NCBI GenBank assembly: GCA_034509735.1
Contig: JACGWO010000004.1
Span: forward strand, 21,743,395-21,807,394
DNA: 64,000 bases
Source: Sesamum alatum
Lineage: Eukaryota; Streptophyta; Magnoliopsida; Lamiales; Pedaliaceae
Direction: 5' to 3'
This document shows, piece by piece, positions 12,800 through 24,945 of the stretch (position 1 is the stretch's first letter; each line of letters opens with the position of its first letter). The notes beneath the pieces were generated by a model. The model did no database searches. It was not told the DNA's origin and saw only the letters and a list, made by a program, of their open reading frames with translations. Both the position numbers and the translations under genes were made by a program.

Positions 12800-12965
12800 G
12801 TGATGCGGCTTGCGATTTGATCGGTGTCTCATTGCGCGAGGTATTGTTCGCTTTGGCTCTGTTTTCATGCGTTTCTTCGGCGCTATCCACCCCCTGATCA
12901 TCGCGAGCACGCGACCTGGTTTGCATTCTCAATATCAAGGTAATGGTTTCCACAAACGGCGCCAG
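12800..12965 (-). mobile_element. LTR-retrotransposon scrap with primer-binding site
   Basis: On the minus strand TGGCGCCGTTTGTGGAAACC (about 12945-12964) matches the primer-binding-site type used by plant gypsy elements, as in the intact element at 34661. About 140 bp of GC-richer leader-like sequence follows it. The rest of that retroelement is absent. Confidence 0.5.
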
Positions 12966-13254
12966 GGTTTTTTTTTTTTTTTTTTTTACAATTCATTGAT
13001 TTGACAAGACATATACAAAAATTCTCTCATTAAACTTGGGGTGCAATTGTGTCGAGGGTGATTTTCCCTATTATTCCTTCACTAAAAACCACTACCACAT
13101 CAATATGTATAAAATAATTCTTGTTGGACAAACCATTTGATGAATTAATTTTCCGCTTTTTCATAATCTATGATTGCGTACTAGATCAATAAATTAGTTT
13201 GATTTGGGTAAGAATCTTGTCCTGCACATTCACAATATATATACAAAAATATTA

Positions 13255-13754
13255 GAAGTAATTACACTTAGACGCCTCCTAAAAATACGAATTACACTTT
13301 CTCCCATAAAAATTTTAAAATTATATTTATACCCTTTTTGAAAATTACAGTTTACACTTGACCCTCTTTTGTTAGGATTTAGACGAAAAACGCTTTTGTT
13401 AGGAAAAAAAAATAAAAAATATACATATTTTTTTATTTTACCCTAATTTAATGTTCTCATGTAACAATTTTGTACTTATAAGGGGAAAAAAATGTAATAA
13501 TGTTAACCTCACTCCATATATGTACATTACAGTTATCCCCGTATAGGTACAAAATACACATGAGAATGTTAAATAAGGGGCAAAATTGAAAATATATGTA
13601 ATCTTTTTGGCTGACATAATTTTCCATCTAAACTCTAATGGAAGAGGGTGAGATGTAAACAGAGAATTTTTGGAGGGTGTGTAAGTGTAGTTTCAAAAAT
13701 TTTTAGGGGAAAGTGTAATTTCATATTTTAGAGGGGTCTAAATATAATTAACCC
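13255..13754. mobile_element. 500-bp MITE, 9-bp TSD AAAATATTA
   Basis: The left end GAAGTAATTACACTTAGAC pairs with the right end GTCTAAATATAATTAACCC. AAAATATTA flanks both sides (13246-13254 and 13755-13763). The interior repeats the TIR-like phrase around TTACACTTTCTCCC and its complement, so it folds back on itself. Confidence 0.8.
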
Positions 13755-13763
13755 AAAATATTA

Positions 13764-14820
13764 TTAAATGTGAATCAGTATTCATCTATTTTAATAATAA
13801 CTATTGTTTAGTGTAATAGTAAGTAGTTATTGCTTAGTAATATATATTTAATACTGATGATTGGTATATATTAATTATTGATAATTGAAATTAATAATGT
13901 ATCTGTAATCAATTCACTAAAAAATATTATATGAATAAAAATTAAATAAAATCGATCAACTATATAAAATATTGCGCTAGTAGGAATATGACAAAACTTG
14001 TCATGACCCCTCAACTTTAAAAAATTGCAATGACGATGAAAGTATCTAACCCCCTGAAACAAGTTTAAAATGAAAAAAACCCAGGTTTGAGGTGGTTGTA
14101 CCTAAATATTTTAATGTACACATAACATCATGTGTTTTGCATAATTATAATTACACCCCTTATTGGGTGTTAGTATAATATTTTTCAGAAAATATTTATG
14201 TAAGTTTTATCTTTAATTAGGGAGTGTAGATGTAGTTTTACAAAAAATAGAAAATATTTGTGTATTTGGACATAATATCAGGGGGTGTCAATATAATTTA
14301 TCTTTTTTTAAGCATTGCAAGTGATAGAGGCTATTTGGCCAAGGACATAAAAAAGACGCACTTACCCCTAAAATAGATGAAAATTATTAAACATGACCAA
14401 GATCCGTGTGTTTTCCAGCAACCCGACATAATAGCCGCCATGGCCATCCTAGGATTTCGAAGCTGACACATGGCCCAGTTTGGCCTAGTAGAAATGCCCC
14501 TTCACCCCCCCCCCCACCCCCCCTCCCAAATTAAAATGTAAGAGTCCTCATTTGTAAGGTATGCATTAATTATATTGAGATCGAGCCTTGCGATCCCAAT
14601 TGAATCATTTGCCACTATGACTTAGATTTGGAGGGTTTTAGTTGGGGGCTGCTCCAACCAGATTACTTATGTTTCAGATCAACCTATTCTTTGGTTTAGA
14701 TTGAGAAACTCAAGAGACAACGTCACTAAATCGCTTAAACAATGCATTCATGTCACCTTACACTATGACCCGGATCAACAAGCATGAAGATTTTATTTTC
14801 CCACTTAGTATATTAACATT
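13764..14820. other. Intergenic with MITE fragments and a poly-C tract
   Basis: No gene is visible. About 14080-14310 carries MITE-like phrases (TTACACCCCTTATTGGG and GGGGGTGTCAATATAATTTA) without clear ends. A C-rich tract broken by single A and T bases lies at about 14503-14527. Confidence 0.45.
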
Positions 14821-15025
14821 AAATATAACAAATATTGATGTTTATATTCCATGGATATGAATAATTATACAAAATTTACTAGTATACTACAACATAGTAA
14901 ATATAAAAAATACAAATGGCAAAGATGTACATACGTGGAATACGTATAACCAATGAAAGAAATAACAGATAAGATATGTGAAGTGCATGTTTACGTGTGT
15001 GTATATATATATATATATAATATAT

Positions 15026-15461
15026 GGGTAAATTACAACTACCTCCCCTAAAGATTTGACATAATTACAAATACTACTCATTGTTTGAGAAATTACAAAT
15101 ATTCCATGAGGTTTCTAATTTTTAACCAAATGCCTGAAATTGACAATTTTGCCCTTGAATTTTTTTTTAATTGTAGAAAAATTAATTGTGACAAATTGCA
15201 TTATTGCTCATCTGTGTAAAAAACTTAAGAAACCTCTCTCTAGGATTATAATCTAAAAAGTTCAAAAAAATTTAAGAATTAAATAAAAAAATTCAATTTG
15301 CATAAGGGCATTTTGGTCAGTTCACCTATAAAAATGGATGAAAATGGGTTAGTTGTTAGATGGTTACAAACCTCGGGGGAGGGGGATATTTATAATTTTT
15401 AAAACAACGAGGGGTATTTATAATTATATCAAACTTCAAAGGAATTATATGTAATTTACCC
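15026..15461. mobile_element. MITE of the 430-bp family (left paralogue only)
   Basis: The termini are GGGTAAATTACAACTACC and its complement ending TAATTTACCC, flanked by TA-rich direct repeats that cannot be resolved to the base. The interior matches the MITEs at 10084, 26660 and 55209. The paralogous segment at 54895-54930 reads through TA repeats without it, so the empty site is visible. Confidence 0.75.
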
Positions 15462-15553
15462 TATATATATTGATAAAGATATTATATATATATATATATA
15501 TATTTTATATATGCGTAATATTTTTGTGGAGTGGCATACTGCCCTTAATTCTA

Positions 15554-16423
15554 GGATAAATTACATCCATGCTTCCGAAAATTTAATTTAATTATAAATA
15601 AATCCCTGTTAGATAAAAAAATTACAAATACCTTTAAGCATTACTCCGCCTTACATATAACCTCTTCTTTTAGGTTTAAACTAATTTAGCATGTGATATT
15701 CTAAAATTACCATTTACAAATTTTGACCATAATTTAACGCTTTGTAGTGTAAAAAATGCCTTTCGGAGCAAATTGTAATATTTTAAAGGGTTAAATGTTA
15801 TGATTTAATATACTTATAATTAAAAGTCATATTTTAACTTTTTTAAGCATTTAAGGGGTTAGTCATGTATGTATACATTATTTAAAGTATTTTCTTTTAT
15901 AATTTTAAATGAATTGTTAATGGAACACTTACATTGAAGAAACAGTATGACTACAAGAGTGATATTATCTTTCCAGAGCTAAACTTTTAACTTTTTATAC
16001 CTTCCCTAATTCAGACAAAAGAAAAAAGAAAAGAAATTATAAATACATACAAAGCAATTCACTTTTGGAATTTTATAAGTCTAACACCCATTTTGCAACC
16101 AAGCACACAAAACCTCTTATTTATTAAACTAAGCCAAGTAAAATAAATGATTAAATCCTTGGTTTAATCAAATTTGAGACTCAAGGAAACTTCCTCTAAA
16201 TATACATAAAGGAGTTTTTTGTCTTTCAATAAATATAACTTTTCTGAATTGTTATTTATTCTTTTGGTCAGAGAAATATAAGGTATCATTGTAATTTTGT
16301 ATTTCTTTTTTATAGGGATGGTAAAATTTTACAAACTTCAAGGGGATATTTATTTATAAGTTAATCTCACAGAATATAGTTATAATTCGGTTAAATTTTA
16401 GGGGGTGTAAATGTAATTTATCC
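15554..16423. mobile_element. 870-bp MITE, 9-bp TSD TTAATTCTA
   Basis: The ends are GGATAAATTACATCC and ATGTAATTTATCC. TTAATTCTA flanks both sides (15545-15553 and 16424-16432). It is about twice as long as its relatives; the middle (about 15900-16300) may be an older nested insertion, but I see no clear ends there. It has no coding capacity. Confidence 0.75.
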
Positions 16424-17338
16424 TTAATTCTATGTTCCCTGTATAACACTGGAGTTACGAGATAAGAATTTATGCCTAACCACCTGATGTGGTCGAGGTT
16501 GCACCATCAGTTGGTTTTCTTATTAGTCAATGGGCGGAAGGAAATATATATGAAATCAATAACACGTGTCTGAAGTGTTGGGATCGGTCCCAATAAGAAC
16601 ATTCTGACAGTCAAGTTAAAAACAGTTTAAAGGACAATAGGTTGATTAGAAAGGTAAATAATTCACTTTTCCAAATTAAGCGTATCTGGATATTGATTTT
16701 GAAACTCTTTATAAGTAACCCCAATGATACTGTTGCCACTTTGGGTCTTCTGAATGTTGCCACATGTGATCTATCCTAAGACCCAAATTGCGTGTAATTG
16801 GGGCGAGCAAAATCAAGATTGATCCAACCCAAACAAAAAGACACGAACTCTTATCCGTTTTGACATTTTCAGTGTATTTGAAGGGCAATAGTGACATTTT
16901 ATGGCTTAACCCACATTAGCACCCATTGTGATGCTACACCAACAACTAAAAAGAACAAAAGAAAGAAAATAAAAAAAATGAGGTACTAGTTAATTCATGG
17001 GCAGAACATGCTAAAGAAACATCATGGGATCAATTTGGTGGGGTCTTAAGTTACACGCTTTTAGAGCAACTAACAACGATTTATTAGGCATGTGTAGACA
17101 ATGTATACCAACTAATTTAGGCCAAAAAATTTAGCATCATATTGGATGAAATAAGGGCGTCTTGTTTTCTGAATTTCATATCTTTTATTTAAATTTGATG
17201 GTGAATTTTTATATTCAATGAACACCAAATTAATGTATGCTTACTGCTTAGTAGAGGAATATATATTTGACGCACATCCGTATATATATGGAGTATAAAA
17301 TTCATACTGATTCAGAATAACAAACTCGAACTATCACT

Positions 17339-17930
17339 TGAAGAGGATAATAAAATATTTTGATAGAATGCTCTCGTAAGTATGCTAGCGCAAAAAATGC
17401 GGTACCTTAACCGAGGGGGAAAGCCTTGTTTTTATAGCCATAGTCCCCACCAAATGAGGAAGTACGACCTCCAAGGACTCGGGTTAGTGGTTATCGCGAA
17501 TAAACCTCCTCAAAATCCATAAGTAGCTAGCCAAAATCTCCAAGGAGTCCTGCTGGCTCAGGGAACCTTGGTTAGATAAGCCTTCGAGGATAAGTCCCTC
17601 ATTTCCTGGGGGTTGTTAGGGGACGTGGTCAGTCCGTCCTTATCTTCAAGTTTCATTGTGGATTACGTGGTCATTATCTCTTGTTGGACAAATATCTTCC
17701 TGCCATATATGAGGGTGATCCATTTAGTTGCTAGGCTGCCTTAAGGGCCCGTCTCTTTATGGGCCAGTGGGCCTTTACCCTGCCCACACATCCTTAATTC
17801 CGATAAGCATATGCATGGTCCGGAGTTACTCCCTCTTGGGCCTCGTGCATCCAGGGGCCTTCTGTTGGACTTCATTTAAGTTGGGCCTCGTTGTGGGCTG
17901 AGTGTATTTTTAGGCACCGATATTATATTA
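17339..17930 (-). mobile_element. LTR fragment of a retrotransposon
   Basis: A GC-richer island that ends the similarity between segment C and its paralogue at 45180. On the minus strand it begins near ATCGGTGCCTAAAAATACAC, a common start of plant gypsy LTRs. It has a TATA box (TATAAAAACAAGG, about 17425-17437) followed by a polypyrimidine leader. The downstream end lacks a clean CA and no 5-bp TSD is seen, so this is probably a truncated solo LTR. Confidence 0.5.
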
Positions 17931-18779
17931 TATTTTACTTTCACATTAATTTGTTCTGATACAACATCATTAAATATAATAATTAATAAATTCAAAACAT
18001 AAAATTTAATTTTTAGGATTAGATTTTATATTTAAGATTATTCATTAAATTTTGAAGTGAATTGCAAATAATAGAACTTTCCTAGTCAATTAAGACAATT
18101 ATTATCATTTTTTAAAAATATAATTGTATATGCTAACGCTTCAATGATATAAATATAAATAAAATTATGAACTTAATATTTTTTATACTTAATAAGTGAT
18201 ATATTCACTTTTTAATATATACTTCTATATGTGCAATACATATGATACGTTCTAGTATATTATAAATAAAAATAAAATACATAAATCACCACATCACATT
18301 TTTTTAAATGAACAAAGAAATAAATAAATAAATAAAAGAAAATCAACTTAAGGTATCATCGATAAAACAATAGAATTCGCGTATTAATGGTGTTAATTAC
18401 GATGACGTGGAATCACTTTTATAAAAAAAAAGGTACAATTAATTTTTTAAATTATTTAATTAGAGATATAATTATCATATTTAAAAAATAGTGTGACAGT
18501 GCCACTAACTGTTGTTTATGAGTCATGTAGATAACGTGTATTTATGTTCGTCAGATGTAGCTACTCTATAGTTCTTCTAGACTTTCTTAATACTGATACT
18601 CGGTCATAAAATAAATTTTCTTTTTTTTTTTTATTTAAAAAGAAAAAAAAGAATAGAACACAGAGAGAGAGAGAGAGAGAGATTATTTTGAAATAGTCTC
18701 TTAAACATACACATTATTTTAGTTAAAAAAAAATTACAATTTTAAGAGAAAAGTAAGTAAAGTCAAAATATGATTATCG
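17931..18779. other. AT-rich intergenic with a GA microsatellite
   Basis: No gene is visible. A (GA)n run lies at about 18661-18684. The remainder is AT-rich with many stops. Confidence 0.5.
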
Positions 18780-19560
18780 AAAGTTTGAATTAAAAATATT
18801 ACCTTGGTACATTACGCTCTAGTTGACTATTGACATAAGGAATATACGTTTCATATTCTTTTATTAATTGCAATCACCAGTTCTAATACTACGACTATAT
18901 TGTCTTGAATGTACAATTTTTTTTTTTTCATTCTTATTGTCATAAATTATAATCAAATAAACGAAAATATTTTCTCTTATTTCATTGCATAAAACAAATT
19001 CCGCCAGCTTTTCACAGGAAATCGACAGTTAGAAAGTAAAAGAGAGACGTATTTTGATTGATGGAGTTGGAGTGAATAGAAAGAATTCTTCTAAAAAACA
19101 AAATCAGTTATGCGAAGAATAAAAGTGAAATAATCTTGTCTCTTGAATGTTAAAGTTAAATTTAAAAGATGTTATAAAAAAAAATTACACATGTGACGTA
19201 ATTAAATTTGTACCGTAATGTACTATCGTTTTGACCAAAATTACATGAATTTGTCATTAAAAATGTATTTAATTAAAAAAAATGAGACCTTAAAATTTAT
19301 AAATCGTACAAACTTCTCATTTACGATCAATATTGATGTAGCAAAATCATCTGCAATTTAAAAAAAAAAAAAAACCCATCAAAATAGGTGTAAAGTGCAT
19401 ACAATCAAATACTGAAATTGGCTTTTCTGATTTCTAAAGTCCAACAACACAAAAACCACAAATTGATGGAAGATGTCGCCCTCAGTAATTGTCCTATCTT
19501 TCTCCAACCACCCCTCCATTTATTTCCACTACTTTAATTTAAATAACCTATTCACATAAG
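18780..19560. repeat. Segments D, E and G, inverted paralogue of 59090-63150
   Basis: Blocks around 18800-18850, 19300-19490 and 19500-19550 match the minus strand of 63090-63150, 60480-60720 and 59090-59125. Examples are ACGCTCTAGTTGACTATTGA and CAACCACCCCTCCATTTATT. In the right-hand copy the three blocks are pushed apart by a CACTA-like MITE with an LTR, a solo LTR and a foldback element, all absent here. Confidence 0.7.
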
Positions 19561-19591
19561 TGGTCTATGTTTTTTCCTAAATTAGAAAATT

Positions 19592-20104
19592 GGGGTAATT
19601 ACACTGCTCTTTTCGAAGTTTAGTGTAATTATACAGAAATTTTCTGTGATTTAAAAAATTATATTTGATATCTTTAATGTTTGCTTTCATCTAATAAGTA
19701 AATCCCTCCATTAGACAATTTATTGAATTACTGATATTAGCATGCCTCAAATTGACTTATTGTTGACTTATTAGAGATCAAATTTTTTTTTTTGGTTAAA
19801 TTATCTTCATACATCTTCGCACGCTAATGTATGTCAGGAGGTGTTTCTTTTACCCTTATATGGGTTGTTTGGTTATAAAGAGATTTATTTAACCTGTAAT
19901 TAGTCAGTAATAAGTCAATTGATGGTAAATATGAATTTTCATTCTATTATTTTGCTAATATTAACAAATTCGGTGGGTTTTGACTAACCGAAGGCCTATT
20001 TGTTAAACAAAAATAAATGTTAAGGACTAGATTTCATTTTTCAAACTATGAGGACTCTACATGTAATTACGCCAAACTTCAAGTGAGGGCAATGTAATCA
20101 TCCC
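19592..20104. mobile_element. MITE with GGGGTAATTACAC termini
   Basis: The left end GGGGTAATTACACTGC pairs with GCAATGTAATCATCCC at the right. A shorter relative with the same core phrases (AATAAGTCAAT and TTTTGACTAACCGAA-like) lies at 32863-33122. A TSD is not obvious. Confidence 0.6.
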
Positions 20105-20159
20105 GAAAAAATAAATTCTTGACATAAAGTCCATTGATGCAATAAAATGGGAATATATT

Positions 20160-20572
20160 GGCAAATTACACTTTTTGTCCCATTGGACTGGGGGGTCAAC
20201 ACATTTGGTTCCGTGCTTCCTTAAATGACCAATTTAGTTCCAAAATTGAGAATTTTCGACACTTTTGATCCCCCGCTTCCTGAAATGACCAATTTAGTCC
20301 TAAAAATTGAAAATTTTACTAAATTGAAAATTTTCGACACATTTGGTCCCATTAGACGATTTGTGTAAAAAATATTAACGGCAACGTCTCGCCGTTAGTG
20401 GGATCAAATGTGTCGAAAATTCTCAATTTTGGGACTAAATTGGTCATTTCAGGAAGCGCGGGACCAAAGTATCAAAAATTTCCAATTTTGGGACTAAATT
20501 AGTCATTTCAGGAAGCACGGAACCAAAAGTATTGATCCATCAATCCTATGGGACCAAAAGTATAATTTCGCC
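20160..20572. mobile_element. 413-bp foldback MITE, 9-bp TSD GAATATATT
   Basis: The ends are GGCAAATTACACTTTTTGTC and ACCAAAAGTATAATTTCGCC. GAATATATT flanks both sides (20151-20159 and 20573-20581). The arms include repeated GACCAATTTAGT phrases and their complements, so nearly the whole element pairs with itself. Confidence 0.85.
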
Positions 20573-20581
20573 GAATATATT

Positions 20582-21089
20582 CTAGTGACAAGAAGTTTAT
20601 GACACAATAATATCATGTAACAAACATGGCGCTATATGAATTTTAGTAGATTTTTCTAGTTTTATTTATAGGACCACAAGAGCTGGGTATTGGAGCCTGA
20701 GAGCTTCTCATCAATGGTTTTTTTTTTTTTTTTTTAATAAAATAAATTTCTAACAATTACGTTATAAATTTCAATCATTGACTATTACAATACACCAACA
20801 CCATATATTTGTAGGAATTCAAACTCATGACCTTATGATTTTAGAATCTCTCTCCGCCAACTAAATTAGGTCTAATTAGCATCAGTCGTTACCTACTTGA
20901 CTTCATTTGGTTTCACTTGGTTGAATGGACCATAAAACTCGAAAGCTAGCCAAAATAATTGAATAGAAAGTAATTTAAAAGACCAATTTTGGATCGTGTT
21001 TGTATTGATGGAATTGAAAGTTAAGAATTTTAATTTTACAATAATAAAAAATACTAATCAAACTTGTTTTAAAAAAAATTAAAATACAA
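20582..21089. other. Intergenic, no gene seen
   Basis: AT-rich DNA with a poly-T tract at about 20717-20735. Confidence 0.5.
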
Positions 21090-22240
21090 TGAATGTTGAA
21101 TTCTTCTAGTATCAGAGCGGCTAACCCTCGAGCTCTTGGCGTATTTTTTCCTTGACCTACCCGAGTCTCCCGCGTTGGGCCCCCAACAACCATATGAATC
21201 ACCCCTTTGATAAGGGATGTTGTTTGGGAGTCCATTCTTTCTTCTGACTTCCTTTCTTGTTTCTGAAGCGGTCCCTACTACATGACTGACTCCTAGACCT
21301 TCTCTCCTTCCCTTTATATCATCTATCCCGATCTCGCCCCTCATTACCATCCTCTCTTGCAGGCTCCTTCATCACATGATCCTTGTTTAACCAACCTCTC
21401 AATCTTGTCCTTCAATTAGTAGCAATCCTCCATCTTGTGTGACCCTTATCTTTATGAAAGTGATAGTACTTTCCCGAATATTTCTTAGCCGATGTATCTC
21501 TAATTTTCCTGGGACATTGCATCATATTGGCCTTCTCCACCACCATCATTGCTTGAGCTCTAGTAGTACTGAAAAGGAGCATACCTGTGGTATTTAGGGT
21601 AAAAGGGCACCTCATAATCTTTCTCACATTGGGTCCCTAGTTTCCTTTCTCTCATATCTCTTCCTCTATCCCTACCTTTTGTCGTCGCCCATTCTCCATA
21701 TTTCATGGCATTCATCTCCTCCTAGTGTATATATTTTTGCGCGATCCCTGTGAGAAGCTCCACATTTTTGAGGGGATCGCATGATAAAACTAATGCGAAT
21801 GGTCCCTTCTTCAATCCATGTATCAAAGTGCTAACCATCATGTCCATGCGAAAATCTTGGACCTCCCATGAAGCTTTTTAATGATTCATCCTCCCTCTGT
21901 TTGATTATAAACAAGTTTGTGGCCGATATCTTGCCTTTTTCTTACCGACAAAATGGAAAGTAAAATTATGTATCAACTGCTCATACGATTCGATGGTTTT
22001 ACTTAGGATGTTGGTGAACCATTCCTAATCTTTTCTTGCCAAAGTTGTCACATATAATTTTCTTCCATCACTCACCAAAAGGTCATCTTAATGTTTCCCA
22101 CATGCGATGCAAACTGATTCAGGTCGGGAATAGAGTTGTCTCGAGGGTAGTTCGAATTGTAACTGTTTGGGATCCTAAATAAGAAAAGATCATTACGCTT
22201 GTTGGGTGACCTCCAACAAAGACCCTTTAATGCTTAAGAC
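21090..22240 (-). pseudogene. Decayed gypsy gag fragment
   Basis: Translated in pieces on the minus strand, this stretch follows the gag of the intact element at 34705 in the same order. Around 22000-22060 it reads like the 'EWFTSL' part, around 21800-21900 like 'GLKKGPF', around 21530-21600 like 'SRA..MMVVEK', around 21450 like the zinc knuckle (FHKDKGH), and at 21180-21210 like 'GVIH..GGPT'. Several stops and frame changes separate the pieces. No LTR or pol flanks it, so it is an old fragment of a related Tat-like element. Confidence 0.7.
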
Positions 22241-23830
22241 ATTTCATGAGATCGGAAGGGAGGTGAAGAGTGCTTGCATCAAAGTAATAATGGCGTTTAA
22301 TTGCCCAAAATAGTTGTGGGGTATTTATAGGGTCAAATGTACATACTTATACGGATCCACATGGCGTGATTTCAAATCCCCAAGTACAAAGTGATCAACA
22401 ATCCTGATCCAGGTCAGGGGGTCGGGTTGGTGCAAGTGCCACCTGGCCTGGGTTAAAAACACGGGAATCACTATAAGGATATTTTAATTTATGGGGGCCA
22501 TATCTTAATCCTTCGAACATTACATTTGATATATCCCCATCAATACTAAATTTAAATTCATCTAATATTGGAAATAATCTAAAAAACTTTTCTCAAATCT
22601 AAACTGTTATGTTCAAATAGAACCTAGCACTACAATCGGTTCATATCTCAATAGGTGACGTTGATGTTGTAATTTGACAATCCGTGAACCAAATTTGGTC
22701 GTTTTGAATTATTTACCACATCTTTACTCACTTCTTAATTTGATTTTTGTTTATATTTTATTTAATTGCGAAACTATTTTAGTTGAAACACATACAAAAA
22801 AGTAAAAATAAATTGAAACTCGAAGCTTCCTCAACCAACTCGAAATTCCGCGTACTTATATAATATTTTCTTTTTCCATTAGCAGATTCAATAAGCTTCA
22901 TTACAATAATTCCCCTTTTTCTATATGTGGTATACTATATCTCTGGATAATAAATGTGAAATAAAAAAAAAATCATAAAGACAAACAAAATAAATAATGT
23001 AACTGTCAACCAATAATATTACTCCACGTCAACAGCAAGACATGACATACATCATATCATATCGTCCAACAATATATGCACAAATTTATGTTTAAAAAAA
23101 ACAATACATGCACAAATTGAAGACAAGCAAGTGCGTAATGGAAAATATGTGAATTAAATTTATATATTATTATTATTTTATTTTATTTTGCAGAATGTAC
23201 TGTAAGGCCTCATATACTTTGATGTATTAGTTTTAATAAGAAAATTAGTGTAGAATAATATATTGTTTACTTTCATATATAGGGGTTCTGTACAAATGCA
23301 AGGCCTTGTATTATTTACTGTTATAGTTGTATAACTTATACCACCTAAGGAGGTGGTATAAGTTATTATGTGAATAATACAACAATAAATACTTGAGGCA
23401 AATGTCTTTGTTACCCTCCATATTTGTGGTAGATGGCATGAATGAAGGGCTAATGGGTAATTTTGTCATCCAACACAAGTAAATACTTCATAGATTTAAT
23501 CAAAATTTAGTGGTACACGTAAGTAAACACTTTACAATTTATATAGAGCTTTTTAATCATTCTTTTAATTTAAAATAATCATATAATTCCTAAATCAAAG
23601 CAAATGGGGCTAAATGTATATAATACATTTTAATTAATTTAATCAAAATATTTAATATAAGACTGAAGAAATCCTAGTACGATCACATCCTCCAATTACC
23701 ACACTACACGTGTCCCATATATCTACTTAATAAAAAACAAATTCCGGTACATAATCTTGGATCTACCTTGGGCAATTAGCATCTCATTTATCGATTCCCG
23801 GCATCTACTCTCAGATCCTTTCGTGCACAT
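22241..23830. other. Intergenic DNA upstream of the membrane-protein gene
   Basis: No reading frame is credible. A perfect 16-bp hairpin lies at 23331-23366 (separate entry). A G-box-like CACGTG lies at 23706-23711, about 245 bp before the gene's likely start codon, and may belong to its promoter. Confidence 0.45.
23331..23366. repeat. Perfect 16-bp hairpin
   Basis: ATAACTTATACCACCT (23331-23346) is followed by the loop AAGG and then the exact complement AGGTGGTATAAGTTAT (23351-23366). An outer pair, GTATTATT (23308-23315) and AATAATAC (23373-23380), extends the symmetry. It may be a tiny MITE remnant or a structured transcript. Confidence 0.7.
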
Positions 23831-23862
23831 ATGATGGACGGCTCAGATACGTCCTCTCTCCC

Positions 23863-23872
23863 CCATATAATC
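23863..23872 (+). promoter_or_regulatory. Possible TATA element for the membrane-protein gene
   Basis: CATATAATC lies about 85 bp before the preferred start codon at 23951, followed by C-rich and then GA-rich leader sequence. If used, it would exclude the upstream ATG at 23831 from the transcript. Confidence 0.35.
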
Positions 23873-23950
23873 CCACCCCCACACCCTAACACTCTCTCCA
23901 GACCAGAGCAAAAGATAGAAAACCTTGAGAGAGAAGAAGTAGAGAGAGAA

Positions 23951-24568
23951 ATGAACGCGTTGGATTCTCCACTTGAAGCTCTAGCTCTCAACTACTTGAC
24001 CTACGGCTTCCTCACCGCCGTCAACAATATATGGGCGTGGCTCGCCGTCATAACCGCCGCCGTCAGCTTCTGGAGGATCAGAGCTCTGTCATCAGCTCCG
24101 GTGTCGACACCGCGGAGGAGCCAGGATACGGCGTCAACATCATCAGCGCCACCGGAATTGGATGAAAGGGCGGTGAGTGAGCCGGCTACTGTCTCAACTA
24201 CGGGTGAAACGCAGCTGTCTTCGTCTCCTACCAAGACATCCTGTCCCACGTTGGAGAGAGAAGGGAGCACGAAAACCAAGTTCAGTTTGTATTATGAAGA
24301 GGATGATTTTAGGGTAGACGACGACGGGGGCGAGAATGAGGATGACGGTGGTGGGGCGGCGGTGGTGGGTGAGAAGTCGGGTAGATGTTTGAGCAGCGAC
24401 GATTGGGAGAGAATGATGGTGGTGGTGAGAATGGGGGATATGGGGTGGTACCGGTGGCAAGACAGGGCGGTGTTTGACGGAAGCGTGGTGCGGTTGTGGG
24501 AGGGGCGGGGCGGGGGCGGAGACACGCGGCGGCGTTGTTGGTTAATGGTGGCGTGGCGTGGTAGGTGA
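23951..24568 (+). CDS. Uncharacterised plant single-pass membrane protein
   Basis: A single-exon gene that I cannot name. The open frame extends back to an ATG at 23831, but I prefer the ATG at 23951 (205 residues). Before it lies a GA-rich stretch like a plant 5' leader, with a TATA-like CATATAAT at about 23864. The N-terminal region (about residues 8-40, LEALALNYLTYGFLTAVNNI then WAWLAVITAAVSFW) is a hydrophobic membrane segment. A Ser/Thr/Pro-rich region follows, then a very acidic stretch (EEDDFRVDDDGGENEDDGGG) and a Trp/Arg/Gly-rich tail. The GC content is far above the flanks, as expected of a real gene among AT-rich repeats. No catalytic motif is visible. Overlapping frames on the other strand are shadows of the biased composition. 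Confidence 0.75.
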   Translation: MNALDSPLEALALNYLTYGFLTAVNNIWAWLAVITAAVSFWRIRALSSAPVSTPRRSQDTASTSSAPPELDERAVSEPATVSTTGETQLSSSPTKTSCPTLEREGSTKTKFSLYYEEDDFRVDDDGGENEDDGGGAAVVGEKSGRCLSSDDWERMMVVVRMGDMGWYRWQDRAVFDGSVVRLWEGRGGGGDTRRRCWLMVAWRGR

Positions 24569-24945
24569 TGAAATGTATTGTATTGTAGTGTATAATTTGG
24601 TGCGGTTGGATAGGAATAATGATTACAGGTGATCACCGCTTGTTGTTAAGGTTTCTTAAAGAAATTGTATATATATTTTGTTGGCTTCCTCAACACCATT
24701 TTACAAATTAGGCGTCGATTAATTGTTCCTTGCGTACATAAAAAAATAATATAAATATTTTAAAATTATAATAAATATATATAAATTAATACATTATATA
24801 TCCAAAAAAAACAAAAAAAGGAAAGAAAGAAAGAAAACGAAAAAAAGCTAACTTATGAGGGAGAAAGTCCTCTTCTAATATTAGTATAGATGTAAGAATC
24901 CCATATTTGTTGTCTATTTGGTACACACAAATGGGCCCCAATTGA

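Larger units (their letters stand above)
14821..17337. repeat. Segments A, B and C, inverted paralogue of 45180-55200
   Basis: Three blocks match the minus strand of DNA on the far side of the window: 14830-15480 with about 54880-55205, 16600-16935 with 54520-54860, and 16985-17337 with 45180-45505. The last includes at least 60 identical bases from 17038. The segments hold no gene. Two MITEs (15026 and 15554) are inserted in this copy only. Confidence 0.75.

Noticed and set aside
14503..14527. C-rich run as an i-motif or G-quadruplex regulator
   Set aside because: A low-complexity tract with no neighbouring gene; nothing beyond composition supports a function.
24001..24636. Long minus-strand frames opposite the membrane-protein gene
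   Set aside because: Pro/Ser/His-rich shadows produced by the GC-rich coding strand; the plus-strand frame has the membrane segment and a leader.
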